DNA of 64,000 nt from Pseudovirgaria hyperparasitica (lineage: Eukaryota > Ascomycota > Dothideomycetes > Acrospermales > Acrospermaceae). Positions within the stretch are counted from its first letter, which is position 1. Each line of letters begins with the position of its first letter. Positions 11,907 through 25,058 of the stretch are shown one piece after another. Below the pieces are notes generated by a model. That model saw only the letters and a program-made list of their open reading frames with translations, did not search any database and was not told the DNA's origin. The stretch is taken from NCBI RefSeq assembly GCF_010093815.1, contig NW_022985552.1:1641827-1705826 (forward strand). The letters are read 5' to 3'. A program made the translations under genes and the position numbers.

Positions 11907-12263
11907 TCAGGTCACACGCCCAACCATTGAAACTGTGGATCTTCCATCAACAGATGCCCATATTTCTGACTCTGGGCAGTGGTCTTTGATATTCCCCATC
12001 CCTCGTGCATTCAACTTTTCGATCTCTATTTCTTGTAGCTGTGCTCGGAGGTTCTTGGTGAGGCGAGCCCGACGCCGCTGGGCTTGTCTCTCTGGGCCAT
12101 CAGCATCCTGCTGGCTCTTTTTCTTGAAGGTGAAAGCCAGTTGATAGGTCAGGCGTATGGTGTTGAATATGGTACCAGCGTAAAGTATAGGTGCCGCTGT
12201 GTAGTAGATGCAAGTCCCGGCGATCAAATGGACACAGTCTCGAGATGGTTTGAGTCCAGACAT
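11907..12263 (-). CDS. Small hypothetical membrane protein
   Basis: An intronless 118-aa ORF beginning MSGLKPSRD. Residues 11-40 are hydrophobic (LIAGTCIYYTAAPILYAG) and could form one or two membrane-spanning helices. A basic, probably helical stretch follows (QAQRRRARLTKNLRAQLQEI), then a short polar tail. The frame stays open upstream to 12506, so the start is not certain; I chose the ATG just before the hydrophobic segment. No family recognised. It could be spurious, but composition changes across the ORF in a protein-like way. Confidence 0.4.
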   Translation of the reverse strand: MSGLKPSRDCVHLIAGTCIYYTAAPILYAGTIFNTIRLTYQLAFTFKKKSQQDADGPERQAQRRRARLTKNLRAQLQEIEIEKLNARGMGNIKDHCPESEIWASVDGRSTVSMVGRVT

Positions 12264-15200
12264 AGTTGAACAGATCAGCTCCGTGTCTCTAGAAGCTAAA
12301 CTGTCTATATGTATATGTCTAATACCAATCAGTCTCGATGGCGATACCGATATGAGCTCTTCAAACCTACTGTTATAGATCAAACAACTGCAAATCCTCT
12401 CACCATTCCTCACAGAATCATTACGCAGACAAAAGAAAGGAGGGCTGTTGATAGAACGACAATGCCGATGTCCACGGACTACACACAAGCAAATAAACGT
12501 ACACACGCGCCGATCACACCTATAAGTACCTCCTCGATATTATAGTGCGGAGAATAAAACCTCGCATGCTCATGAACCGATGCCGGGACACTGTACACAA
12601 TAATGTGTCCAGCACATATCCCCAAACACGAAACAGAACAAGACACGGCTTCATTTCGGCTGTGACGTGTTCACATTCGGCGCTTCTATTTTGTCAACGA
12701 AACGTCAGCATTAGAATCTGACAAGGCTTATGTGCATTATGCATGATTTCGAAGACTGCAATCTGGTAGAACACAGGGCAACTGGAACACGATGGCTGGG
12801 GTGGCCACCAGGCGATGGCTATGTTTGTTTCGTGGTGCAGGCGCAGTAGGGCTTCCATGGCTTATGCCAAGCATGCAACAGGAGGCTTCTATAGAAGCGA
12901 GGACAAGGGCAAGGTGATGAAAAAAATAGTGCGTATGTAATACGATCATTACGATGGTATTCGGGGTGAAGAATCCGGAACTGCGGGGCGTTATCTTGGC
13001 AGGATCTAGATCCGGGCTTGCTGATCCACCTGTTTTTGGCTAGCAGTTATACATAAGGGTGCACGAGTTGATGTGGCCTGATCAAAAAATAACTTTAGCC
13101 TTCTTACCGGGTGACTTGCCCATGGACGAGGTGGGGAAGGGGAGATAACTTCTATACCTTCAGTCCCACAGCCCCGAGCGCGACGGCTCTTCTCGTCGAG
13201 AGAGGCAAGATCTTGGCTGCTCCAATGGCTTCTTGGAAATAGAGTAATTTCCTGTCGTTCAGACCAGATCTGGGACAAGATTTGGTGCTACAGTATCGCC
13301 TGATCGATGAGGATTAGAGTCTGTGGCTAAGAGGTAGCCTAACGAAGCAGCTGATGGTAGGACCTGGGGATGGTGGACGTTTGTGAATAAGCACTTTAGC
13401 GAGGGTGAGCAGGTAGCGGCTGTCGGCCGTGTCTGTACATATCCAGCAAGTATTCCTGGCTAGTGGATGGAGACAGGAAGGATGATGGGAACTAGGAGCT
13501 GGTGGGGTCGAATTCAAACTTTAGCAGCCCGAGGAATACGAAGCCATGGCATGGCGCGGCGGAGTGTGCTAAATATGCAGATGGCCTCAGGAATACTTGG
13601 TTCTGTAGGGTGTCGCTGGACGATGCAACCAACGATTCTACTGATCGATCAACGATACTCTGTGATTCTCGAGATCACTGGGTCGATTCGGATCATGTGA
13701 ACCTTCTTCTTGGAGCAGAAACGTCAAGAGTCAAGGGAGTGGCCTGACAAGCCTCCAGGTTATGTGCATAGTTTATGTGGTCTGGTTGTGTGGCTCTGTA
13801 GAGCCCGTCGTTGCATTATCTCCTGATGCGAAGAGTCCGCATAGTCGGAGATTGTTGGTAGCTTTGGAGGCAGAGAGTTTTACAGAAAAGGCTCAGGCCC
13901 CCAACAAGTAATTGCCACTAAGAGTTTACTCTTTTGCGAGCTCGAGCCATAGAGATTACTGTGAGCAGTGTATGTTCATGATCACACATCACATACAATT
14001 TCGCTCTTTACGTGTGGCACATACCTGGAGTCGCCCAGCCACATTCTACGGGCCGTTTGGTGAAAGATTGGCCCTGGCCCACGGACCCAGCCGAATGCGT
14101 CCCGGGCGCCAACCCTTCTTGACAGCGGTTCCATGAATAGATTGTCATGGCATCACAATCTACGTGGCGTTACGTGGCGTTGTTGGTGGGAGCTTTCCGC
14201 ATTCCCGTGACTGGTGGTGGGCGATGGAAAACATCTATCCGGCTCCTCGCGCTTGGACATGCAGACAGTCGTTTATCTGCATGAGAGATTTTTTGCGATA
14301 CGACAGACTTCCGGCGCCTGGAACGAGGGTCGGTAACGGATATGCAAGGAATTGAGGCAAGCCATGTACTGGGCAGAGGGCTGCGCGGTAGTCGCATTCC
14401 GAACGGTAAGGACGCAAGGACAAGGACGTACAAGCCAAGTCAGTCTCTAACCTCTGGTATTCTACCAGGATGACGCCAATCATTCCTGCTCTGACGTATC
14501 CCTCGAGCGATATCCGATATGGGTCCTTGGCATCGTCTTCTAACTACGTTGAACATTCAGTACATTTCTGAGCTTTCAGATACGAGATACGAATCCACGC
14601 TTCATGCGCCATCAATCTAAATGTTCACCGTGCCTACTAAGTAAGTAACTCTTCGCGGCTCAAACGCGGAATACCGCAGGTTGTAAGACACAGCAATCAT
14701 CCACTCATATGGTCAAGTGGATAGGCTTGAGATGCAGGGTGCCTCAGCAGAGCATATCCAGGCGACAGCCAGAACCTGACGGACTGCATATGCAGACATG
14801 GCATCAAAAACCGAGTGGTCCATCTCAACAGTACGCCCCGGTGTTTCGTATCCAGTACTTCACGAGGCTGTACAAGGCAACATGGGCAAACTCGTTGTCG
14901 CCGTAGGATAGACGCAGCCTCGCCACTGTCCACGTCTCACTCTGATGTCAGACATAACGCCAAAACCTTCACAGGGCTCATAGGCATGTATGTTGATCAC
15001 CGTTGATCAGTATTCATTTTTCCTTTTGAGATGGATATTGCGCCACGAGTACGAGTAGGTCAGTGTTGTACGGGTCTCGAGGACTTGATAGCCTTGCGTC
15101 GCAATGAGTCGTAACAGAAAAGAATGCCATGTCGACAGCTAAAATATAAGACAACAGTGTCAGATATGCGCATGGAAGTGTACGCGGTACTCCAATGCGA

Positions 15201-16663
15201 GGGCGGCGTACAGTAGTGTAAGTGCACCCGTGAAACGTGAGCTATGTTTGGTGCTGCGTTTGTTAGCATCATAGCTGCTGTGGTGTGGTAGCTGCGTGGA
15301 TGGATACTCTGATGGTCATACTTTGTTCAATGATGGTATTGCACGATATGCGCAGTAGTAGTCAACGAGAGTGCGGTTACTGTACAGAGGAGTTAGTGTT
15401 TACTAGTGATTGATATTGTCGACGGCCATGAGGCAAGCAGCAAGGCAGTTTGTAGGTGAGTGGCAGTGCAGCAGAGCCGCTTCGACCAGCCAGCTAAGAC
15501 CAACGGGACCGTTAGAGCTAAGGATATACACTAACCCACTTCCGTCGAAACATTTACTGGGGAGGGGGTGGGAGTGTCTCGGGTTTGCGCCGCTGCCGAA
15601 GTGTGGACCCACAATCCACTATATGGTACCATTATTATCCATCCATGCATCATCCCGGTTACCTCATCTCACAACACTCACCTCATCCCACCTCATCTCT
15701 CTCTCAACAAGCGTACACTCACCGCATGGATGACTCCGAACGCGGCGCAGCATTCGCAGGCCTCTTCGTATCGTCGTACAGTTATAGCCATTAACCCACC
15801 ATCTGTCAAGCTAGAATAGGGAGTTTGCTGTCAGAGCTGATGTTTAGTGAAGGATGTTTCTATTTTTGTGACCAATTCATCCTTCTATCAACGACAGTAA
15901 CAACGGTATTACAGCCCTACGGTTCACGCCTGGGACTTGTTCCCTGTCCGTCAATCCCTTGGTCCAGCCTGTCTACAATGTAATTGCGCTAGGATAAGAT
16001 TACGGGGAACGTTCACGCTGCATGCGCGAGCCCGGAGCGGACCTTTAGTCATGCAAAACACTATACTTCCATTGGAACGTATGCTCGTTTCGGAACTTTT
16101 CATATAAGGGGGGCCTGAGCATGATGGTACATGTAGCCTTGCTCCAGGTTCATTTGCCTAACTTAGTTCACGTTCTTTTCGCTCTAGGCTTCCAGCAATC
16201 ACTCCACACAATTTCTCTCTTTCCATAGAAGCTACAACGCGTTGACTGTTTCGTCTACCAGGTACACCTGGCAAGGATAGTCTGAACAGTCGTTTTCTTG
16301 TTATTGAGTTCCACTTTCTCGACTACTCTTGTCTTGGCCATATACGTACAAACGAATTATCTATACTCAACCCCACGACCCGTCATTGGTGATCTCGGCG
16401 TAGAAGAACTATTGGTTGCCTCATACCCTTGACTTGGCCTTGACCTCTCGGTATTGCACTCTGCCAAGGGACCAGGTTTCGACAGTCCACCTTGTAGGAC
16501 GATCATTCTAGCCTTGACGTATCCTTCGTCCCTTGCGTCACATATCGTGTTTTAAGCGTACGAAGCCGAAAAGCATTGGCTTCTCAGACCCACTTCGTCT
16601 AGCCGCCAACAAGGGATATCCAAAACACCCACGTAAATCGTTCACTATCACGTACGAAGAAAC
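12264..16663. other. 4.4-kb region without a recognisable gene
   Basis: Only short overlapping ORFs on both strands, none with a recognisable domain or a convincing splice structure. Base composition is normal, so it is not RIP-altered. Around 15.64-15.73 kb there is a CT/CA-rich low-complexity stretch on +. The last kilobase should contain the promoter and 5' leader of the MFS gene. A duplicated 10-mer ACGTGGCGTT lies near 14161-14181. A lineage-specific or noncoding transcript cannot be excluded. Confidence 0.5.
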
Positions 16664-18869
16664 ATGGCGACCCATGCCAACCACCAGCACCAACAGGCCC
16701 AGTACATCTACCATCCGCAAGCCCCTATATATCAGCACGAGAGGTCAAATAGCAGTGTAGCCGCTCAAATCGACCACAATTCCGATCCGCACACTCCCTA
16801 CTCTCCGCCTCTTCCTCAGGCAAGTTCGGTTCGTGATACAACAATCACATCTGAACAGATCCAATCTGACCTATCACCACTCCGGCCCACTTCCTCTCAT
16901 TCACAGTCATTGGCTCAGTATCATTTATATCCCTCTGTTTGTCTTGATGACTTAAAGCCACAAACAAAATCTGAAGTAGCGAGCCGACCATCAATTGCAT
17001 ACAGTACAAGAAGCATTTGCAATAGTCAAAGTAGCTTCGACATGGCTTCATCAGACTTCGGAAGCACAGCGGAGCTGGCGGAGCTGAAGAACCCTCCACC
17101 TCCTCCCAATCCGTCGAACACGTTGAACACGCTGAACCCGTTGAACCCGTTGAATCCGCCAGAGGCCCCGCACCACCCTTCCTCTGGCTCCAAAGGCTGG
17201 AGGTTCTATGCTGCTTTTGGGAGTCTTTGTTTGGTGAACTTGGTGTGCGCATTAGATGCCACAAGCTTAGCAGTCGCGTTACCTGTAAGCTGGAGAACCA
17301 TTCAGTTTCTATTTAATATGCTCACGACACTCAGATCATAGCCGAGAAGCTAAATGGCTCAGCGATTGAAGCTTTCTGGGCTGGCACGTCATTCCTTCTG
17401 ACCGCCACAGTGTTCCAGCCAACATTCGCATCTCTCTCCCATATATTTGGCCGCACGGATATGCTTCTCTTGGCTCTGACGTTGTTCACCATCGGTGCCA
17501 TCGTAGGCGGTGTGGCTCATAACTTCACAGTCCTGTTGGCTGGTCGATGCATCCAGGGCATGGGAGGCGGCGGCATATCAGCTCTCACATATGTTATCGC
17601 CACAGATCTTGTCAGTCTTCGCGAGAGAGGAAAATATTTCGGGCTGATTACGATGATGTGGGCACTTGGCTCGGTCACGGGACCAGTCATTGGAGGTGCC
17701 TTTGCTCAAGACGTCAGCTGGGTAAGTCAGTTCCTACATATGTAGAGCTACATACTAACAGGCCTACCTAGCGATGGATATTCTGGATCAACCTTCCCTT
17801 CTGCGGGATCTCATATGTCACTATACCTCTCTTCCTCCGCCTCAAACGCAAGGAAGGCTCCATCCTTGGTAAACTCAAGCAGGTAGACTGGATCGGATCA
17901 TTCCTCTTCATCGCCTCGCTTACTTCATTCCTCATTCCAATCACCTGGGGCGGCATCATGTACCCATGGACGCACTGGCGCACCCTAACCCCTCTCCTCG
18001 CCGGCGGCTTCGGCCTCGTCCTCTTCATGCTGTGGTCAAAATTCCTTTCTATCGAGCCCATATTGCGCGGTTCCATGTTCAAGGACCCCGAGGCGCTCAC
18101 CACCTACTTCGCCACCACCGTCCACGGTATCTGCCTGTGGTCCGCCCTCTACTACATGCCTCTGTACTTTGAAACTGCCAAGGGGTACTCCCCAATCAAA
18201 TCCGGCATTGCCCTCTTCCCTTGGACATTCACCACTGCGCCTGCTGCCGGTATCGTTGGTGTCCTCATTGCCCGTACGGGTAGATATCGATGGGGCATCT
18301 GGTCCGGCTGGGCACTCTCAACCGTGGGCATTGCTCTGCTCGTACTTTACAAAGTCGACACACCGACCGCCATGTGGGTCGGTATCGGCATCATCTCAGG
18401 TGCCGGAGTCGGCGTCCTGTATTCTGCCATGAGTTTCGCTATCCAGGCATCCAGCAGCGCTGCCGACTTGCCCTTCGCCGCCGCCCTCTACTCATTCTTC
18501 CGCAACTTCGGCCAGATGCTGGGTGTGGCGGTCGGCGGTACCATCTTCCAAAACGAGATGAAGAGGAACATCGAGGGCATCCCGGCGCTGGCTAGTAGTG
18601 CTGCTGCTCTAAGTAAGGATGCAAGCAGCCTTGTGCAGTTGATCAAGAGCTGGCCGGCGAGTCAAGCCGTCGTCAAGGCAGAGCTTATTGTCGCGTATGT
18701 GGACAGTCTGAGGACGATTTGGATCGTGATGGCGGCCTTGGCCGGACTGGCATTTGTACTCAGTGCGATATTTACGAAGGGCAAGTCACTGGAGAGAGAG
18801 TTGGAGACGGATCAGGGATTTTTGCATGATTCAGGCAGTGTCGGGTCAAAGTCGGATGTTGAGAAGTAG
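16664..18869 (+). CDS. MFS drug/toxin efflux pump, DHA2 (14-TM) family
   Basis: Exons 16664-17284, 17335-17721, 17772-18869; introns of 50 and 50 nt; 701 aa. A long cytosolic N-terminus (about 180 residues, Ser/Pro-rich) includes a short repeat, NTLNTLNPLNPLNPP at 152-166. The first helix follows, with the DHA motif D1 (LDATSLAVALPII). Signature motifs are FGRTDMLL (motif A type), RCIQGMGGGGI, LRERGKYFG and the antiporter motif C (GSVTGPVIGG) followed by WRWIFWINLP. The rest contains the remaining helices and ends in a short acidic tail. The family exports toxins, drugs or metabolites by proton antiport at the plasma or vacuolar membrane. No biosynthetic gene is adjacent, so the substrate is unknown. 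Confidence 0.93.
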
Positions 18870-19181
18870 ACACAACGGACTTCCACTCATTATTGAGATT
18901 TCTTTTGTTTGCACACTATTCCTTCATTCATGCATAAGTTGGTGGGTAGGAGGAGTCTGAACCATTCAGGCGTACTTTGAGGGCCGGGCCAAAAAAACAT
19001 GCATCCTGGCCCATAATACTATTTCTTGTGTAGTTGTAACATTTGAACTTCAACCACATCAGAACTATATGCTTCACTACCTCCTTTAAGACAAAGTCCT
19101 TTTAGCTAGCTCATCTTGCAAAAAGATACCACAAATTCGATACTCATTACCATTCATTACGTCATTGCTACTCTTCGCCGT
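18870..19181. other. Convergent intergenic spacer
   Basis: 312 nt between the stops of the MFS and tricalbin-like genes; 3' UTRs only as far as I can see. Confidence 0.6.
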
Positions 19182-22100
19182 CTATGATCCAGTTTCTAGA
19201 ACATCGTTAGCACATCTGTGTCATAGTCGCAACGGAATAATACTCACCAGTCTCAACACCAGGTTGTCTCCCATCCAGACCACCTGTCAGCTTCTTCTGC
19301 AACTTCCTCAAGCCAATTTTGCCTTGGTCTTTCGCAAACTTGACGTTACGAGCAGGCTTCCATTGCATCAAACCGCGCTGCTTGCGCTCCTCTGTGCGCT
19401 TGTTTTGTTTGTTATTCTTCTCTACGGTGTCACCCGTAGCTTGAGAATCAATCGTGCTCATTGTAGTGTCTGTGCGATCTGTGGCGAACGATTGCTTTAC
19501 GGATCCTTCCTCGCCAGCAGCAGAGTTATTGGCGTCCTGAATACCTAGATCATCACTTGAGGCTTCGTCATCTTCGTCGTCGTCATCATCATCATCTTCA
19601 TTGTCTTCGTCACCTGACGGATGGTACGGGTCGTGTAGTGGCTGCTCGGCTCCAGGTTCTCGGCGTTTCTTGCCCTTGGAGTCAACATATGCAGCTGGGT
19701 CGTGGCCAAAGGCACCACTCCAATCAGTGCCCGACTTGGAGAGCCACTTGATCTTCTCCTCTTCGTCGGCGTCCTTAAGCACGTCGCGGCCCTCCGTCAG
19801 GCTGTCGTCATGCAACCTCTGAATACGATCCGGCATTTCCTTCTCGACCATCCGCGTCCGCACACCCTCGGCGAGACAAGCCTCCCAAGTTTCGAACGTC
19901 TCGCGTGTGTCGTTATCTGATATGAAATGCTCATGGCTTTCGTCCATACCGGCTTTAAAGCGACCGGTGAACTGGAGGCGACCAACAACTTGGAGGTCTT
20001 CAAGGCCAACTTCATTCTTGCAATTTTCTTCGGTGATGTAGTTCTGTGTGAGACGAGCCGGGTGAGAGCACTTCCAGATCGGTATATCAATAGGAGTTTC
20101 CTCGTTGTCGATGAGGTGGTGGAGCCAGATGACAGAATAAGCATCGGCTCTTCTTTTATTGGCAATATGGAACTCAATGACGATTGGGGAGCGGTAACGG
20201 TATTTTACTGGCAGTCGGACCTTCTCATGACCGTCTTTCGGTACAATGTTGTAGTCGTAACCATTACCCTCAAAGCGGGATTTTCCGGAGCTACGTCCGA
20301 TTCTGCCGGTACTCCCACCAGTGCGCATCTTCAGTCTTGCGTGTTGGCTGTAGTCGATCGTCTTGACAACATTGGAGACGAACTCAAAAGTACCAACATC
20401 CCATCCGAGCATGTTAGGTGGCAACCGGGTTTCAATGGCTCGGAACAAAAGAGATATGCGCACACGACCAAACCCGACACCACCATCAAGAGGGTACCAT
20501 CGAGTGACCTGTGAGCTTGTTTCCAAAATGTCGGACAGCTTCAGCGGAACTACGCCCAAGATAGGATCGTGTTCTCGGTTGCGCGAATCACGCACCGTGA
20601 CGGTGATGATACCAGACCTCCAATCGCGCATGAAACGCTCTGTACCTGCGTTGAAGATCGGCTGACTGCTAACAGCCTTGGAGCGAGTTCGATATACCAG
20701 TTCATCGTTGAAGCAAATAGTACAGTACGAAGTCGGTAGGTCCTTCCCCTGTTCTGCAGTGCTCTCTCCATAGGGCTTCGCAGGTTCGAATTCTCTACCC
20801 TTACGATTTCCGTTGCTGCCTTTCACATTCTCGAGCTCGAGGTTGACAATTTGGTGGACGACGACGTTGACAATACCACTCGGCCAGAGAGGGTCTGGAG
20901 GGGTATGTTGAACAGCATCGTCATCGGCCGTGTTCGTCACGCCCTTCTCGTCTTGAAGCTCAGGATTATTCTTCAATTCGTCTGGAAGAGCTTTGTTCTT
21001 TCCATCGGTTCTAAGTGCGGGTCTGAACTGTGGCTTGCCGAAAAAGCCTACCTCCCAATGAAGCTCACCAGGCATAGTACTGTCCGCATCCATACCCGCA
21101 AGCTTAGAGACTTGCGGGAACATCTTACCAGGATGTTGAATCATCTTCTGCATCGATAGCTCAACCTTACCTACAATGTCATCGGCGCTGTGGCGATCAG
21201 AGTCCCAGAGCTCAACACTAAGGTTCTCATCGGCTTTAATAAGCTCAGGAGTGACCAGAAGAGCTGCAGTCTCTTCCCAGATCGGATTCAAGTCATCCGT
21301 GATGACGCGCGTGCAGTACATTGGTTTGCCATACTTGGAAAATGCCAAAGTGATGTATGGATCGCTGCCGCCATGTTCGCTCCCACGCTTGTCCTGTTTG
21401 CTGAGACCAACAGCTCTGTGAATGCGGATCCACATGACACCGAGCGCCAATACATCCTTCGTAATGTCATCTCCTTGAAGTATAGCTCGCATGTCAATAG
21501 ACATTGACTTCGGAGCAACATACATGCTAGCGGCAGCACCGATGGCATAGTTGACAAAGTTGGAGATCAGGGGAAGGTTTAAGATGTTCACGCCCTTCTC
21601 GACCATGGGAATACATCCTGCCTTGACCTGAGGTGTGCCCATCAAGGTAAACGTCAAGTTCTTCAAGAACGGAGGCTCAGGTGTCATAGCAAGTCGAAGC
21701 CGAATTGTTCCTACAAGTCCTTGAAGCTCGACAAAGATTGGCAATGGAACACCAAACAGACCCTTGATACCAAGATAGAAGACGAGTTGCATATGCATGT
21801 TGCGAGCTTTATCAGAAGCGCGTTTACCAGACGGCGCAGCGTGATACGCAAATGACACTTCGAGGTTGTAGTAATCGCCGCCTTCTTCGTCAGCCGCAGC
21901 TTCCTGGGGATCCTTTGTTTTTTTGTTTTCATCGTGGATAGTCTTCTTCATGTCTTTCATATGCGAGTCTGGAAGGGCGCGCAGACTGAGTATCCGGATC
22001 GGATTGCTGCCTTGACTAATTTCAGCAACTCTGACGTTCTCAATGACACCAGGTACCGAAGCTTGCATCACGTCTTCGAGAGTATCTGCAACGCCCTGAA

Positions 22101-22955
22101 ACATGTCAGGGTTGATAAGGCCCCAGACGATTCCGAGTAGAGTGTTCATCCACTCTACGGACTCAGGTAGCAGATTTGCCGTTGCGTATTCTCCACGATT
22201 CTTCTCGCTCTCCCATTCCATCTCTCGCCCGCTGCGAACGACTTCCTTAGTCCACAGCCACACACCCGACGTCAGACACATAGCAAGAGGAATCATGCCT
22301 AGTAGTCTGCCACCGAACATCTTTCCAATTATTACGGTGGCCAGAAATATGCCAATACATAAGGCGTTTGTTCGCGACTCCAATGCGGCGAACATGGGCT
22401 CGTAGCTAACCGAGGGTGTAGGATGGAAGAGGATATTAGTCTTTTCTCCGTGGATTGGGACATCAGATGTTGCGCCCTCTGTCACTGGATCTGGGGGAGC
22501 AGTGACATCCTGTGCCTCTCTGTACTCCTCGCCAGACATGTTTGCCGCGGTTTTGACTGGCTGGAATGGGCGTCAGTCATATCGATCATTTCACCAGCAG
22601 AAGGATTGCGTACAGTGTCTTTACCAAGATTGGCATTAGGAACAGAGAGCATGGGATTCGTCACTCTATCCATTATACTAGGATCGACATCCTCAATCGT
22701 GACTTGCTTGCCAGTTGTTGGATCCGTAACAATCTTCTGGGTGCCTTTGACACCGGCTTTCTGGTTCTTGTGAGGGACCGCGTCAGAGCCCCCATGAGCT
22801 GCAGCTTGTTTCCTAGCTTTCTCTGCGTCGTCAATTTGACGATCGCGTTCTTTTTTGTCTTTATCCATGTTTTCCATGAACTTCTTTACAGTTGGCACAG
22901 GATTTGCACCGGAGTAGTGGCCTCCAGGCGCATGCTGCTGCTGCTGTTCCGCCAT
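19182..22955 (-). CDS. Tricalbin/Mug190-like SMP and C2 domain lipid-transfer protein
   Basis: Minus-strand exons 22625-22955, 19248-22556, 19182-19195; introns of 68 and 52 nt; 1217 aa. After a charged N-terminus come a hydrophobic hairpin (GIFLATVIIGKMF...MIPLAMCLTSGVWLW, about residues 170-205), an SMP-type lipid-binding region (about 240-470), a C2 domain with SDPYITLAF and DLNPIWEE, a second C2-like domain, and a third C2-like region near HIANKRRADAYSVIW. The tail has an Asp/Glu run and a basic segment. Such proteins tether the ER to the plasma membrane and move lipids. The last exon is only 14 nt: branch GCTAAC and acceptor TTCTAG give the ending PGVETETGS. Reading straight through would give another 14-residue tail. 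An alternative 38-nt first intron (donor 22595) also keeps frame. Confidence 0.88.
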
Positions 22956-23649
22956 TGTGGGTGGTAGACAAGAAGCTTTTGTTCAACGTCCGCGGTCTGC
23001 AGGCTTCGTAACGGGTGAGGTTGGACTTAGTTTTGGAGCCCTCGACAGAAATAAAAGCAACTGAACGAGAAAGATCCAATCAGCCCAGCCTGTAAAAAGG
23101 ATCAAGAGCTGAACCGAGATCAGAAAAAGAACGCATCTACTTCTGAACACCAAAAGGTCAGGTCAAATTGAAAGCAAGGAATCGTGGGAAGCAAGGGAGG
23201 AAGTCTAGCTAAGTGGGTACTGTAGATATGCCGTGGCTGTTATAGATGATGTCATGGCGTTGTAGCTTCTGTCTTGGCATATCAGATCCACGATCTGGAC
23301 AGCCACAACGAAACTCGCTTAAGGAGCCGCCCATTCCTAGCTGGATTGACACCTGCACCTGTACTCGGGAAGGATACTACTCATCACTTCAGCTCACTTC
23401 AGACATCTACTATTATCAATCAATACTACTTGGATAATGTCTTGTAAGATAACCACGACAGATCTGTGTAGCAATTAAACCTCAATCCGTGGTACATGGG
23501 CATTGCGAATGCACAATGGCGCAACCCGATTTGTTAATGCCATTTCATGCATGCACCATGGCTAGGCCATCAGCCATCGCCCAAGACTCTCGTTCCCCAA
23601 CCGTCGTCTCATCAAGCATTCTGTTATCCATCTCGATTCTTTCCTAGCC
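22956..23649. promoter_or_regulatory. Divergent promoter region (tricalbin-like / NagA)
   Basis: About 690 nt between divergent starts. No coding exon or RNA seen. Confidence 0.45.
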
Positions 23650-25058
23650 ATGTCTGACGCCAGCTTTACCACCTTCACCAATTGTCGATACTGTCTTAAC
23701 GGGAAGCTGGTCGATGACCGTCTGGTCGTATCTGGCGACTCTGGCACCATACTGAACACAACTGGCTACATTGGCGGGGACATTATAGATCTGGACGACG
23801 CCATCATAGCCCCGGGTTTCTTGGAATTGCATACCAATGGCGTTCATGGCTTTCATTTCACCCATTATGAAGACAGCAACCAGTACCAGAGCAGACTGAA
23901 TGACACAGCTCGCTACTATGCAACCCAAGGCGTCACTGGGTTCTGGGCTACGATACCAACCGTGTCATCAGAGAACTTTAAAAAGGTAACTCCAATCAAG
24001 TCTCCATAAATTTTATTTGGGTATGCAGAGTCATTTCAAGAGTGTATCTGCCGCATGTCTATGTCTTTTGTCAGTTTCAACCTCTTACATCTTTCCATAA
24101 TAGTTTGATGCCTGGATCGTCAGGTTGGCGTTTTAGACTGTTCACTATACAACCCAAGTCTAGAGGTGCTCATCCCCTGTTGCAGATACTGCCCTCATTA
24201 TCACCTCAGGACTTTCCGGGCGGCGCTTCTCTACTTGGTGCCCATGCCGAAGGTCCCTTCCTATGGCCATCTAAGAAGGGTGCTCATAACGCGTCGCTGT
24301 TTGCCAGTCCACCTACAACTCCTGTCGATATATATGGCAATGTGAGTCTCCAGAAGTCATTAAAACTGGTCACTGTAGCCCCAGAGATTCCTGGCTCAGC
24401 CACAACCATTTCAACCCTCACCACACATGGTATTAAAGTCTCCCTCGGCCACAGTGATGCCGCGATCGAACAAGGTGCCGTCGGTCTCTCTGCCGGGGCG
24501 ATCATGCTCACCCACGTCCTCAATGCGACTTCGCCTCTCACATCTCGTGCTCCTGGCCTTGCAGGTCTCATAACCCTGCCTGAGAACAACACACCAAAGC
24601 CTCCGTACTACTCAATCATTGCTGACGGGCATCATTTACATCCGAGTACGCTAGCGTTTCTGCACCGCGCTGCACCACAGAGATCTATATTGATCACAGA
24701 CAGTATCGAATTGTCTGGTCTGGCAGACGGTGTGCACCCAGGGCATGCCCAAATCCCGTTTCCACAACGCAAGCAAGGCACGCGCGCTACTATCGATGGG
24801 ACCGAGACTCTGATAGGAGGATGCATCAGTCTACAAGAATGCGTCAGGAACCTGATCAAATGGACCGGCTGTGGAATTGCAGAGGCTGTGCAGTCTGCGA
24901 CCGAGAACATTGCGTCGATGATGGGAATAGACGGCGAGGGAGGACGAGGATTTCTGGTACCCGGACAGAGAGCAGATCTGTGTGTGCTGAATGATGAAGG
25001 AGAGGTACTGCAGACATGGATTTCAGGGAAGAAAGTCTGGGACAAGGACGGCATATAG
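23650..25058 (+). CDS. N-acetylglucosamine-6-phosphate deacetylase
   Basis: Exons 23650-23985 and 24186-25058; intron 200 nt; 402 aa, normal for the family. It removes acetate from GlcNAc-6-P in cytosolic amino-sugar catabolism, giving GlcN-6-P. Motifs: PGFLELHTNGVHG, metal-binding Glu134 in GAHAEGPF, His201 in SLGHSDA, His222 in LTHVLNA, catalytic Asp284 in ITDSIEL, and the amidohydrolase C-terminus GRGFLVPGQRADLCVLNDEGE. All key residues are present, so it should be active. The intron is about four times longer than others here, but ENFKK joins ILPSLSPQDF without loss. Other GlcNAc-catabolic genes, which are often clustered with this one in fungi, are not next to it. Confidence 0.92.

Noticed and set aside
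12914-13024. GTGATGA and CTGA strings resembling a box C/D snoRNA
   Set aside because: No D'/C' pair, no stem and no recognisable rRNA antisense element between them.
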